64,000 nt of DNA from positions 1,550,001 to 1,614,000 of the forward strand of contig JAGVRJ010000004.1 in NCBI GenBank assembly GCA_019059635.1, in the 5' to 3' direction. The notes under the pieces were generated by a model. That model did not search any database. It was not told where the DNA came from and worked only from the letters and a program-made list of their open reading frames with translations. Each line of letters begins with the position of its first letter. Positions within the stretch are counted from its first letter, which is position 1. The stretch comes from Proales similis (Eukaryota; Rotifera; Eurotatoria; Ploima; Proalidae). A program made the position numbers and the translations under genes. Shown here piece by piece: positions 1-12,240 of the stretch.

Positions 1-458
1 GAGACTAGCTCGGAGAGCTCAGGCAAAATAATCTTTTATTTAGGAGCAAAAGTCGAAATAAAGGATATTCAGTTAAAACGAGAAATTGGTCCTCTCTGCC
101 GCTTCGTTTCGGCTTTCTGGCTTGACGTTGTGACTGGTTATGCTCTTTGGATCGTCAATGGCGTGAAAAAATAAATTAGAAATTTATTTAAGGAGCGGCT
201 GGATGTCGAGCCGTTCACAGGTAGCTTAAATCGGAATCCCGGGCGAAACCGATTCGGCCGTTTTGCTCGTTTGATTCGAAACAAGATGAAAGAAAATAAT
301 CAGAAGAGATGAGAGCGAGATGATAGAAAATAAATGAATGTGGTAATAAGGGCCGCGATGAACTAGAAATGTAAACTGAAATTGATGCTGAAGGTGGTGA
401 ATGCTTCGCTTCTGTTGCTGATCCTCTTGCTTCAGTCTTCGTTTGATGAAATCGGCGT
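1..458. other. LIS1 3' flank
   Basis: No second gene is visible here. On the minus strand this is the sequence downstream of the LIS1 stop; AATAAA-like polyadenylation signals read on minus lie near positions 34-40 and 170-190. The short frames overlapping it on both strands look like chance open frames. Confidence 0.6.
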
Positions 459-1784
459 CTATCGGCACTCCCAGATTTTGACAACTTGATCTACACTGCC
501 TGTGCAGACGTACGGCAGCGAACGATGCATATCGAGCGAAGTTACAAAGTGTGTGTGAGCTTCGAGTGTCTTGTGATTTCGTTTGATGCGTAGGTCCCAT
601 ACGCGGAGGGTCTTGTCATCGCTTACACTCAGCAAGTATTTACCGCCCGGGTGAAACTGCAAGCCACGCACCCAGTTGTTGTGGCCAATTAGAGAGAAGA
701 GACACTGAAGAGTAGTCACATCCCAAATTCTGATTGTCTTGTCTCGAGAGCCTGAGCAGAGGAAAGGGCCGGCAGAGGTCACTGCTCCGCCTTCACTTGC
801 ACTGTTTTCACTAATACCGTTTTGTTTGATTGCTGGTGCCAGTCCGGCAGCTTCGAGTATGGCGGATTTTGCACTTGCTGGAGCCCATGCAACACACTCG
901 ACGACATTCTCGTGGCCTCTCAGCTCAAAATGCTTGCATTCGACGTTGGCATTCGAAGATAGGAGTGAAGTTGAAATCTGCCAGACAAATACAGAATGAT
1001 CGTTAGAGCACGAGGCCATGTACGCCCCGTCTGGATGAACTCGAACTTGACGGATCCAATCGCGATGGCCAGTTAGAGTTTTTATGCAGTAACCAGTGCT
1101 CACTTCCCAGATCTTGATGGTTCGATCTCGTGAACTCGATACTATATGATCGCCGCTCGGCGTGAACGTAACTGACGACACATTGTGGTCATGGCCTTGT
1201 AGGGTTTTCAGGCAGCTGTAGTTCTCCTGGAAGTCCCACAAACGCACAGACATGTCGGCCGAGCACGAGGCTAGCAGCTTGCCTTGCGGATCAAATGCGA
1301 TGTCTTGAACATTATCGGTATGGCCTTTCAGACTTCGCTCAAAGTTGCCCGATTCGTAGTCCCAAATTTTGATGGTCGCATCCTCACTGCAGGTGGCAAT
1401 TACGCTATAGATTGGATGAAAAATAACTTTGTTTACTGGAGCCCGATGACCCTCAAGCGAGAACTTTTGAGGAGGCCGAGGTATCCAGTCAGTTGGATTT
1501 CTGTTCGCAAACAGACTTGAGCCGCCGCCAAGTGCACGGCCAGCGCTGATTTCTTCTTCTTTTTTCTGCAGTTGATCCTTGAGCTCAATTATCTGGCGCT
1601 GTAGACGGGCAACAGTCACCCAGCGGCGCTCCAAGGCGCCAGCGCTCTTCTTGTCTGCCGCGTCTGGCTGTGTGACTTGAGCTTCTCGGAGAAAGCACTG
1701 TAGCGTCTCGGCGTAGTTGTTCGATGACAAGTAATCGGCTATGGCTCGATTTAACTCATCTTTCTGGGTCTGCTGTAGTAACAT
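459..1784 (-). CDS. PAFAH1B1: LIS1 / PAFAH1B1, dynein regulator
   Basis: Encodes a 441-residue LIS1 protein in a single exon. LIS1 binds cytoplasmic dynein with NDEL/NUDC partners and controls nuclear migration and spindle positioning. An N-terminal LisH dimerisation motif (residues about 5-37, with [11 protein letters not shown]) is followed by a short coiled coil (about 55-80) and seven WD40 repeats from about residue 105 to the end, with repeated GH...WD spacing and the typical SCSxDxxxxVW blades. Length is close to the usual ~410; the extra residues lie mainly in an Ala/Ser-rich linker between the fifth and sixth blades. The ATG at 1784 is preferred over an upstream in-frame TTG because LIS1 proteins begin immediately before this LisH motif. 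It is intronless while most neighbours are multi-exon. Confidence 0.97.
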   Translation of the reverse strand: MLLQQTQKDELNRAIADYLSSNNYAETLQCFLREAQVTQPDAADKKSAGALERRWVTVARLQRQIIELKDQLQKKEEEISAGRALGGGSSLFANRNPTDWIPRPPQKFSLEGHRAPVNKVIFHPIYSVIATCSEDATIKIWDYESGNFERSLKGHTDNVQDIAFDPQGKLLASCSADMSVRLWDFQENYSCLKTLQGHDHNVSSVTFTPSGDHIVSSSRDRTIKIWEVSTGYCIKTLTGHRDWIRQVRVHPDGAYMASCSNDHSVFVWQISTSLLSSNANVECKHFELRGHENVVECVAWAPASAKSAILEAAGLAPAIKQNGISENSASEGGAVTSAGPFLCSGSRDKTIRIWDVTTLQCLFSLIGHNNWVRGLQFHPGGKYLLSVSDDKTLRVWDLRIKRNHKTLEAHTHFVTSLDMHRSLPYVCTGSVDQVVKIWECR

Positions 1785-3079
1785 AGCTGAAGCCAATCAA
1801 TGTGCCGCCCTAGTCAATCAATGGAGTGCGACCCAATGCGCATGAACTATGCCCAAATCTAGACGTTTTGAAAGTAGCAAAATTATGCCGCCCAGTCGTT
1901 ATCTCTCGTATTAACAGTTGTCGACTAGGCATTCACTCAATCACTCGCTCATCCACTCTCTCCCTCTTGCTCAGTGTCTCTTTCGTGCTCTTACTCATCG
2001 ACATTTGCCTGCGAAAAAAACGCCAATAGCTTAATTAAAGTTGCTTTCATTCGCGATTGAAGATCAAATTAGCATTTGAGAAGAGTGACTGCCGCTGACG
2101 CCGTCAGAATCGGATTCGTTGCGGACGAATGAAAATCAAAGTTGGCCAATATAGATTGTTTGCTCATTGGCTTCTAACGTTAACTGTTCGCACGGCCGTA
2201 TGAATAAGACGAGTCTAATGTGAACATGTCTTCGAATGACTGCATGTAATTCCAACTTGACATGACCTCACCTAAGGCCTTGCATATCCGGCCCCGTCTG
2301 ACACCACAACCAAATACCTAGAACTATACTTTCCTCGATCGGTCGCTTATGCGTTGAAGTAAAAGCCCTCTTGTCAAGTGAGAACTCAGTAGAGGCAACT
2401 GGGCAACCGCCCAAGCAACACCTGCCCGCTTGCGGTGTTAATTGTTATTTCTTCGATCCGATCGACGCGTGTAGCTAACCGAAACGCTAGCCAGCCGCGC
2501 TCCTGGCAATAATTAATAGCTCTAATCATGACCTGCTGGACGCTTTCACGCTATAAGCGGCTAGAAGAAATAAAACGAAACCAGGCGCATTTTAATAAAT
2601 GGAAATCGAGTGGAAAATATTACGAACGAGTTACGCAACACAATCGCGCGAATCGATTGCAGCCGAGTGAAGCAAAAGCGCCGCTAGCCAGTTCATTCAG
2701 ATAAAAGTCCCCCGTTGGGAATTGAATGGCATCTGATTAACCGAATAATTGCTTAACAAGAGCTGTTTTGAGACTGGCGAAGAACGGCCCCAGTTCAGTA
2801 ACTTTATTAATACAATGCTTACACGCAAAACTCGCCCAAAAGACCATAGCTGCATATGACCAGCGCAAACGCATTAAGCTCGTCGCTTTCAACCTTAGTG
2901 ATAAGCGATACCGATCTCAATACGGCCTCATATTCACTCGGACGGCTATTGCAAAGGATGTGCGCAGAGGCGCATATTATCGAGCTGGCCACATAAAGAT
3001 AATCGCTTTGAAGACGATAAAGAAGCCTCAACGATAAAAGCCGATTAGAAAAGCACTAAATGTAAAGAGTGTAGCTCGA
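1785..3079. other. Intergenic region, LIS1 upstream / CNTD1 downstream
   Basis: About 1.3 kb without a convincing gene. It holds the 5' region of LIS1 (minus) and the 3' region of the CNTD1-like gene. Short frames on both strands (such as 2768-3037) show no family resemblance and no splice-consistent neighbours. No tRNA or repeat was recognised. Confidence 0.5.
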
Positions 3080-3822
3080 CTACCGTTCGTTCATATCTTC
3101 GCTTTGGCTGCCGTCGTCTGGCCACACGATTTCAAACAGTTTGGCGTAAATGTCTGATCGATGTGAGTAAAAGCATTCGAGCAAGTGAATGCTCACTTCA
3201 TACAAACGCTTGACCTTTATACCCGGCTCATTGTTGCCGAATATTTCAAGCAGCGTTTCAACACACACATAAGGTGTTGGCCTATTCAGTCTGAAGCCCA
3301 GATAACGCCAAACTCTCAGCTCTGATTTCATGACAGCATCTAGGCTGAAGTTAAAGCCGAGCTCAATAAGTATTTGCCTCGTTCGAACACTGCTCAACTC
3401 GTAAGAATTCTACATCAAGTTATTGCTTTAGGCTCGGATATGAAAGAAAAGCGAGTGCCTTTGTTATCTTAACTGCTTTCGTTGAAGTCATTTTACTCGC
3501 CAAGCTCAGACATGACAATGCTCTGAGCAGCATTTGCGATTTGAGTTTTTCAATTGTCTCTGTCCAGTCACGGGTCGGATACCTCCTAAATGCGGCATAT
3601 AATTCGTCAAGGAGAGCACTCATAAACCTGTCCGAGAATCAGCAGTTGAGAAGCAAATAAAATGACTCAGCGAGCTCATATGCAATAAACCGACCTGTCC
3701 AATAGCTCAATGGCTAGAAACTTTCCCTCAGGGTTAAGATCCAGCTCATCGCTCAGTTCGAACATGAACTCAGCAACCGAGCTGACCATGAAATAGCCCT
3801 TTAAATAGTCAAATCTGATCAT
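3080..3822 (-). CDS. CNTD1: CNTD1-like cyclin (meiotic crossover factor family)
   Basis: Three exons, 3695-3822, 3474-3627 and 3080-3409, join in phase to about 203 residues. The reading frame resembles cyclin N-terminal domain containing 1: an AIELLDRF helix at the N-terminus, LxLASKM in the middle and a ...SELRVWRYLGFRLNRPTPYVCVETL segment near the end, where the family has the same ESELxVLxxLxFRINLPTP pattern. CNTD1 proteins act in meiotic crossover maturation; that role is inferred from homology only. Introns are 67 and 64 bp. The second intron's acceptor is ambiguous (AG before 3409 or AG before 3397). The protein is shorter than the ~330-residue vertebrate form at its C-terminus. The gene sits about 300 bp downstream of TRMT61A on the same strand. 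Confidence 0.75.
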
Positions 3823-4122
3823 TTGACAAATCAGGCGTGAACTGGACAAGAACTCACTGCAAATGAACGTGATTCATTCATTTGGCTCTGATTTGACTCA
3901 GCCAGATGGTAAAGTATTTCCTGGAGTAGATCGACGTGGCTGGAATGCGTTTGTCGATTAAAATGTGGGGACATGTCACGCTTGGTGTTCATTTCTGTGG
4001 CATGGATGAGAAAAGAAACTCGGAATATAAATGAGCAAGCTCCAGAGATTTTTATTACTCTTTTGATTTTCAAAGGCGGTTTATGGTAAGATAGCATAGG
4101 CCTCTGTTTATTAGAACGTTCC

Positions 4123-5269
<1,147 letters not shown>

Positions 5270-5409
5270 TCGTTTGCTTCTTCTCTCGCCCACGTGACTA
5301 ACACGAGAACAGCTACAAACCAAGCACAAGCAGTATGCGGTTGTGTCAAAACTTTATTTTCAAATGCACTCCAAGTCTCAGGTTAGAAGTTTACCAGTCG
5401 TAAATGAAA

Positions 5410-8400
5410 TCAATCACTCTCATCAGCGTCAGGAGCATTTAGACCAGCTACAGTTGGCTTGATGAGGCCGTGCTCAAGCGCAGCTTTTACAATCTCGACT
5501 GCGAGCTCTTTGACCTTAGCCCGCTCTTGCTCAATTTCGATTCGAGTCAGCGCCACAATCACGTCCATTATCTCAGCCTCGACCACTTTGGTGCATAGCT
5601 CTTTGTTGTGACAGGCTATGTTTCGTAGAATATAAAACGCTCTAAACTGAAGCTCTATGTCGGCTGCACAGGCCATTTGCTTGAATATATTCATGAACTG
5701 CTTCACCTCCAGAATTCTCCAGCAAATTTTCTCGCTGGTCCACGAAAGTTGCGCTAGAGCGCCGCTTGCCGCCATGTTGAGTCTAAGATCGTCCTCTTCG
5801 CCACAATAAAGCACCAGTAGCTTTATTCTGTCGTTGTCTGGCTTTTCGTACAAATACAGCACATCTTCATCTTGGACTAAATTGCAAATACATTCGGTGG
5901 CCACAACACGGAGATCAGGGTCTTCATCGAACATGTAGTGCTCAACGTTGCTTGTGCCTTGCTCTTTTACTATACGCTTTCTGATACCGGCATCTACTCC
6001 AGCCAGGTTGGTCAGAGCCAGGAGAGCCTCATAGTTTTCAAGCGGGCTCTTGTCAGGATGCAGCAAGTGTATCAATGGACGAACAACCTCCATGCAGCGT
6101 TGGCCCGGAAAAGCCAGAGTCGGATTGATCGAAATGGCAATTTTAGCCAATGCTTGTGCAGCTCTCGACCTTCCCGTTTCTGAGCCCGAAGTAGTCAAAG
6201 GTATAAGGGATTTGCCTGCACCTGCAGCCACCAGTTTGCCTCTATTGTTAACTTCCTCGCACAAAACCAAGTAAACACTTGCGATCAGTTCTTTGCAACT
6301 TTCACTATTGTGCTTGGCAATTTGAGCTAGAACGGGTGGCACATTTAATTCCATCAGACGCTGACGTCTCTTGGTGAAAAACGGCTCCGTGTCTTTCTCG
6401 TTTTCTTTTGGTATATGATGCTTTGCATACTCTGCAAGTTTGACCATTTCATCACTTGGCTTCTTCGCTGGCTGCGCATTACAGAGGTTGGACAGAACCG
6501 TAGCAATACTGAACAGCGAATTCTTATCCTCGGTCTAGAAGGGAAACGGGAACGGATATTATGTGCTCATGAGACTCAGCTTTCTTGACTGCAAATTTAC
6601 CTTGGCTAGCTCAAACATCGCTTTAATTGAATCCTCATCATTGATCAATACCTCTTTTATGTCTGCGTCCAGTGTTAAGTAAGCGAGCCCGTCCACAGCC
6701 CATTTTTTGCTGTCAAAATCTTTGGCCGTGCACAATATCCTTAATTGAAAGGCATTTTCAAGTCAATTAACTCAAATTTGAGTCAGCTGGCCTTACTTTC
6801 GGCATGCATTTTCAAGCTTGAGCGAGGAACCATCTGCAAGTAGTTTGACACTCGCATCGCTGCCTTTACAGGATGCCAATTTGCACAAGCCCTAAAAGAG
6901 AGTGCTTCAAGCTCTTGATCTGTCCCTGGCGTGTTTTTAATTGAATGCTTACCACCAGAGCGCGAACTTTAATCGCCATGTTTTTAGACTGGTAAAGCTT
7001 TTTGAGGATATCGATGCCTTCGGATAGAATACCGGTCGCCTTGTCTTTTTTGGATGCCGAGTAGACCACAGCCTCAATAGCGATTCTCTTGAATAAACGA
7101 GATGTCTTGAATCACTTTGCTGGTTACTTGGTCATATGGAGAGTTTTACCTCTTGTACAGGATCATCCGAGTCTGCAAAGTCAAGCATCAAATTGAGAAG
7201 GTCGTGCTTCATTATTAGAGCATTTCCAACATCAAAAGGTCCCTGAATAACCAAACGCGTTAGATCGCCTTGATGAGTATCATTCGAACGAAGATTATTT
7301 ACTTGTAAAACTACGCCAATGCAAGCGACCGCCTTTAGTTTTGCGTATTTGTCGTTTTCACGCTCAATCAAGTCCTTGATGAAACTTTCAACTGTTTCAC
7401 GGTACTTGTCGCGCTCCTGGTCGGAGTAGAGATCGTCGTAGACGGCACTCAGGCAACAAGATACGTGCATTTTGGTATGTGGTGTAAGCGTCAGAGAAGT
7501 AGGGAGCTTAAGTTCCGGAATCGTGGCGGCCACTCTGAGAAGCTTGGGCAAGCCGAACACAATGAAGCGCATTGTCCAGCCACAACCATTGGCCCTGTCA
7601 ACAAATTTGAGGCACAAATCAATGCAATTGTCACGGCCATAACCGGAGCACTTGGGCTCCATTATTAGCATCACAATACAGCGGAATATTTCATCAATGT
7701 AGTTTTGTTGTTCTCGCGCTAAAATTGATTTGATAAATGTGAAGCTTTCTCGCGATTGGCTAATTAGACTTACTAAACTGAAACGTTTCGTTCACTGGCT
7801 TTTTCAATTTGCGCTTTTCGTTCAAATCGGTCAATGAGTAGATCATGTTTTGAACTATCAAACCGGAAGCATTCGACACTGCCTCGTTTTGATCCGATAT
7901 TAGATCTGCAATCAGCTCGGCCTGAAGTTTGTTGAACACAAGCTTTGCTCGATCGAATGAGTTCTTGCAGAGTGAGCCGAATATACGACTGATGGCCAGC
8001 TTAATATCCAAATCGTCCCGATTGGCATTCAATAGCTCCAGCAATGATTCTAGTCCATTTGACTTGATCAACTCCTGGCAGCCAGAGTCTTCTTTGCATG
8101 CAACAATGAGGTTGTTCAGCGCCTGTTTTATTTTTTTTTGTTTAAGAATTGATTAGCAGGCACATGGAGAGAAGGGAACTTACTGTGCGGCGTTTTTCGA
8201 CATCCGAGTTTTGCGCGGCATATTCGAGCATTCTGCGGACTTGATTTCGCGTCGAGGCTTGCTCGCTGGCTTGGTCTTGAAGCTTTTTGGTCAATCGTTG
8301 GATGAGCTCTACAGCATCTGGGTTCTTTGGTTCGATTTGAATGAGTCTCTTGGCGTCAGTCAAGGCGCTCTCCAGCTTGTCTAGCTGAAAATAGGCTTGG

Positions 8401-8702
8401 CTCCGACGAAACAAAGCTTTAGAATCGTCGGGCACCGCCAAAAGAATCTTGCTGGCGTCCTCTGCTGCTTCTTCAGCTTTTCCCAGCTTGAGAAAGCACT
8501 GAGTACGATTGTTGAGACACTTGCGCAGGCACTCATTTGTCTTGATCGTTTCCTTGAGCTTTTCAAGCTCCTCTTCACCCTGGTTCACACAAAGCTTGTC
8601 CATGCCTTCACAAAGCTCCACAGCTTCGGTGTAAAACTCCAGTGCTTGACGAAACTCGCCTCTTTTAAATACATCGTTGCCTTTCTCTTTCAGTTCTTCC
8701 AT
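5410..8702 (-). CDS. UNC45: UNC45 myosin co-chaperone (TPR + UCS)
   Basis: Seven exons (8184-8702, 7774-8122, 7150-7718, 6953-7087, 6797-6891, 6601-6739, 5410-6534) join in phase to 2931 nt, 976 residues, close to the usual ~930-950. Residues 1-115 form three TPR repeats (starting EELKEKGNDVFKRGEFRQAL) that bind HSP90/HSP70; the rest is the armadillo-like central and UCS region that folds the myosin motor head. Conserved stretches include ASKKDKA, LCKLAS, KKWAVDGLAYLT, AQALAKIAISINPTLAFPGQR and the ALxNLAG repeats. All introns are 55-66 bp with GT-AG ends. A minus-strand AATAAA just beyond the stop (near 5355) marks the 3' end, very close to the next gene. Diverges from NMD3 across about 490 bp. 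Confidence 0.96.
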
Positions 8703-9189
8703 CGTTTACTCGTGGCTACTCGCTTTGAACTGTTGTATCTCTTATTCTCTCGTGTTTTTCTGTAACGCTCTAGAATCGCATATCTACACACAGGCTTAAC
8801 TAGATCACCGCTATATTAATCCCATTGGCTAATGATGCCCGACGATCGCATGATAATTTATGGAGAGTTCAGGGAGCTGGCTGATCGATTGTTTAACCCA
8901 GTTTAGCTTCTCTCCGTCCGGCACACGCCCCACCAACCCAGCTCGGCCTGTGCAGACAGAGATGGAGCCAAATAGAGCCCTCATAATCCAAACAGTCAAA
9001 CACGAGTGTGAGTGCAAGAAACTTTTGCATGTGCCAAATTAGTTCAGCTACACAGCCGTGAGACGGCGCCGAGGTAGATTCATGCCTCTTATGTAAAGGC
9101 TAGATTTTATTGTATTTGATTTCTTCAGCGAATGCCTTTATTTTGAATAGTGAACTATCACAATTTGTTAAGTTTTTACTTTTAGAACA
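8703..9189. promoter_or_regulatory. Divergent intergenic region, UNC45 / NMD3
   Basis: About 490 bp between two start codons pointing away from each other, so it should hold both promoters. I see no clear TATA box or known motif; the short frames within it have no support. Confidence 0.4.
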
Positions 9190-11073
9190 ATGAACAGGGA
9201 TCCAAACGGGTTTCAGCTACCCACGAGCGTTCTGCTTGCAAACCAACCGACACAGCAGTAAGCCAAATATCAAACTAAAAATAGAAATGTGCAACTTAAA
9301 GTTCTGAAGAATGTGCTGCTGTGAATGTGGAGTCTTAATGGAGCCCAACCCACTTAATACCTGTATTCAGTGTATTCAGTCCAAAATAGACATCACAGAA
9401 GAGCTCAGCAAACAGTGCATTCTACAGTCATGTAACAAGTGTGAACGATTTCTACAGCCCCCGAATACGTGGACAGCGGCAACTCTTGAATCTAGGAAGC
9501 TGCTTGCTATTTGCCTCAAGAGGGTTAAAGGCCTCAACAAGCTTCATTTAATTGATGCCAATTTCCTGTGGACCGAGCCGCATTCAAAACGGCTCAAGGT
9601 AAAAATAGCCGTCCAAAAGGATGTGAACGGCGCTGTTCTTCAGCAATCCACCATTATCGAGTTTCAACTGGTCAATCAAATCTGCGATGAATGCCAAAGG
9701 ATTCAGGCAAAAGATTTCTGGAAGGTCGTAGTTCAAGTTAGACAACGGGCCAAGCACAAGAAAACCTTCTATTATCTCGAACAGCTTATTCTAAAACTGA
9801 ACGCTCATCATAAAACCATCTCGATCAAGCAAGCACCAGGTAAACCCTCTTTCAAAGTCATTAAAGACAAATAAAAAATGTAAATGTCTGTAATTGAATT
9901 TTAGACGGAATCGACTTTTTCTACGCAATGCCTCAGGACGCACGTAAACTGGTCGACTTCTTTTTGACCGCTGTGCCATGTCGCTACAGCACCTCTAAGC
10001 AGCTGATTTCACACGACACCCATAGCAATACTTACAACTACAAGTACACTTATTCGATCGAAATTGTGCCCATCTGCAAGGTTAGTCAACTGCCCCGCCT
10101 AACGCCTGATTAAGCTGAAAGATCTTCTTTGATTAGGATGACATTGTCTGTTTGCCTCCAAAACTATCGAAAGAATATGGCGGCATCGGTCCTATTTGTA
10201 TTTGCACTCGAGTCTCTCAGGTCCTTCATTTTATCGATCCTCAGACGCTTAAAAGTAATTAGAAAATGCGTGCTTTTATAGTCTAGTATTAAAATAAGAG
10301 TAAAACCACTCCCTGATGTAATTGTCTTTCCAAAGTAATCGAAATGGATGGCAATACATTCTGGCGATGCCCGTTCCAGTCGATATGCACACCCAAGGAA
10401 CTTCGTGAGTTTACCATAATGGATATTGAAGAAATCACCCAAAAAAGGCACGTGTTCGGCAAAGAGAGCCACAAGGTAGATCCTTCGCATTTCTTCAGTT
10501 CTCAATCTAAAAATTGGATGATAAAGCATTCACTGGCGGACGCTTGGGTGACCAAGACTTCAGAGATGACCACTGGCGGAAAACAGTATCATACAAAAAC
10601 CCATTTGGGTCATTTGCTAAACATCGGCGACTCGGCACTAGGCTTTGATTTCGCCAACACTAATGTGAATGACGAGAATTTGGATCTAATAAAGGCGGAA
10701 GATTTGCCGGACATAATTCTGGTCAAGAAGTATTATGGTGACAAGGCAAAACGCCACCGAAAGCGTCAATGGAAGCTCAATCGCCTGAACGTGGACAAGG
10801 ATGGCTCCAGTATTGCTACTGCCGATGATCGAGAGTACCTTGACTTCTTAGAAGATCTTGAAGAGGACCCTACTGCTCGAGAGCACATAAACATTTATAA
10901 AGGTTCGAATGGAGATTATAATTTTCCAGACTAATAATTTCACGGTTATCATTTTAGATCCGAGAAAATTGAACCAATACCTGGAGTCAGATAATGAGGA
11001 TATGCCTCGAATAGGTCTGGACGAAATGCTGGACGAGCTTAACCTTGAAGACGAGCCGATGGAAGACGCTTAA
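9190..11073 (+). CDS. NMD3: 60S ribosomal export adaptor NMD3
   Basis: Six exons (9190-9257, 9310-9839, 9905-10080, 10137-10254, 10336-10902, 10958-11073) close in phase at 1575 nt, 524 residues. NMD3 binds nascent 60S subunits and bridges them to the exportin CRM1. Visible: N-terminal zinc-binding CxxC clusters (CCxCG, CIQCIQS, CNKCERF, CDEC), TEPHSKRLKVK, RAKHKKTFYYLEQLILK, PCRY...LISHDTHSNTYNYK, DGNTFW, KTSEM and THLGHLLNxGDSALGFD, all in family order. The acidic C-terminal tail ending in EDMPRIGLDEMLDELNL fits the nuclear export signal region. The first exon adds a 22-residue leader before the first zinc cluster; its start is less certain than the rest. An AATAAA follows at about 11077. 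Confidence 0.96.
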
Positions 11074-11229
11074 ACTTAATAAAAAGATTAAGAAAACAAA
11101 AAATCTAGAAATTGCCTAGTACCTGAAACATAACAAGGATCTAAAGAGAAAAGTTAAAAGAGATAACAAGTGTGGTTGATGTTTTATTTCCTGATTTAAA
11201 GCTAATGAGAGAAGAAAAGTTCTCAATTT

Positions 11230-11987
11230 ATCTCACCGAATCGTCTTCTAATATTTAGTTAAGTTTGATAGGATGAACAGCATCGGTTTTAAAACAATTT
11301 TCAGTGGTCCTCAATTTCAGAGACTTTTACAATCATAATTTAGCGCTTTGCGAACTAGACGTGCTCGCTGTAGAAGTGCATTCACTTAATACGCTTTGAA
11401 TTTGGAACGACATCGTTGCAAAGATGGTAAGTGCTTCATGGCCAAGGCGCCAGGGCTGGTCGGTGGTCAGCGCAAGCGCGCACCTCCTTGCCACGCCGGC
11501 CGTCTCTCCCCGAAGACCCGTCTCACCTCACACTGAATAGGGTGCCAACAAAACTTTCCGACTGAAGAAGCTTCTGGCCAAGAAGATGAAGCAGAACCGA
11601 CCCATGCCCCAGTGGATCCGTCTCAGAACCGACAACACGATCAGGTAGAGTGACCTCCTGGAATCGCTCCTGCCCGCAGACGATCTCAACCCTCTTCGAA
11701 AGGTACAACGCCAAGAGACGTCACTGGAGACGCACTAAGCTCAAGTTGTAAACAGACAGCATCTTTCGCTGTTCTCCATTTTCGATTGCAGCAAGTGAGG
11801 GCTGTACTCACCGCCCCAGCATTTGCTCTGCTTTTGGACCTGGAGCTCAATGAAAAATAAATTTTGGCGAGAAAATTTTTGTTCTTTTTTCTTGGTTATT
11901 TTGTGATGATAGCAAAGAAAATCAAGGTCTCATTTTACGTTGGTGACACCTTTCAACTACTCTTGGCTGCATTTAATGGAGTTAATT
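11230..11987 (+). repeat. RPL39 segmental duplication, copy 1 (left part)
   Basis: This stretch matches 16501-17258 with an offset of exactly 5271 and no indel that I could find, differing at only about half a dozen positions. Homology starts abruptly at 11230/16501. It resumes on the right of the retrotransposon at about 14464-14538. It contains the promoter-proximal region, all exons and the 3' end of RPL39, so the duplicate could be a working gene. Confidence 0.95.
11424..11751 (+). CDS. RPL39: 60S ribosomal protein eL39, copy 1
   Basis: Exons 11424-11426 (ATG alone), 11541-11644 and 11703-11751 give 156 nt and a 51-residue protein, the standard eL39 length. The sequence is highly basic with the conserved [28 protein letters not shown] and [12 protein letters not shown] segments. 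eL39 lines the lower part of the ribosomal exit tunnel. Intron 1 (114 bp) directly follows the initiator codon and is strikingly GC-rich; intron 2 is 58 bp. An AATAAA lies near 11856. The coding sequence is identical to copy 2 at 16695. Confidence 0.96.
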
Positions 11988-12151
11988 TGTTGGAAAACTA
12001 TTCTTTTATTCTTTGGGCAACTAAAAAGTCAGGGAGAGCAAGCTAGTGAAAAGAGAGTACTGATTTATGGTTCAATTAGATTGATACCAAGGTTCCGTCT
12101 CCAAGATACGAACAAATTAAGTTTGATCATCTAGCTCTTTCATTTCCAACA
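11988..12151 (-). repeat. Copia LTR, 3' LTR of minus-strand element
   Basis: A 164-bp LTR with inverted termini: plus strand begins TGTTGGAAAAC and ends TTTCCAACA. Read on minus it follows the RNase H stop and a purine-rich tract (AAGAGGGTG), the expected place for the polypurine tract and 3' LTR. It is nearly identical to 14293-14452, but in opposite orientation. Confidence 0.9.
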
Positions 12152-12240
12152 CACCCTCTTAATTTGTACGTATCTGTTCACTCTTGGTACATGTTAATAT
12201 ACCTCATGCATTTGAGCTGTTTTTCTTTTGGCAGACTTTT
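11988..12240. repeat. Left arm of ~250-bp inverted repeat
   Basis: Reverse complement of 14204-14452, with about four substitutions and two 2-bp indels. It includes the LTR plus the last ~90 bp before it in the element (RNase H C-terminus and polypurine tract). A transcript across the locus could fold into a long hairpin with a ~2-kb loop. Confidence 0.93.

Noticed and set aside
3700-3730. tRNA-like string TAGCTCAATGGCTAG
   Set aside because: It lies in the first CNTD1 exon and no acceptor/T-arm box B or cloverleaf is present around it.
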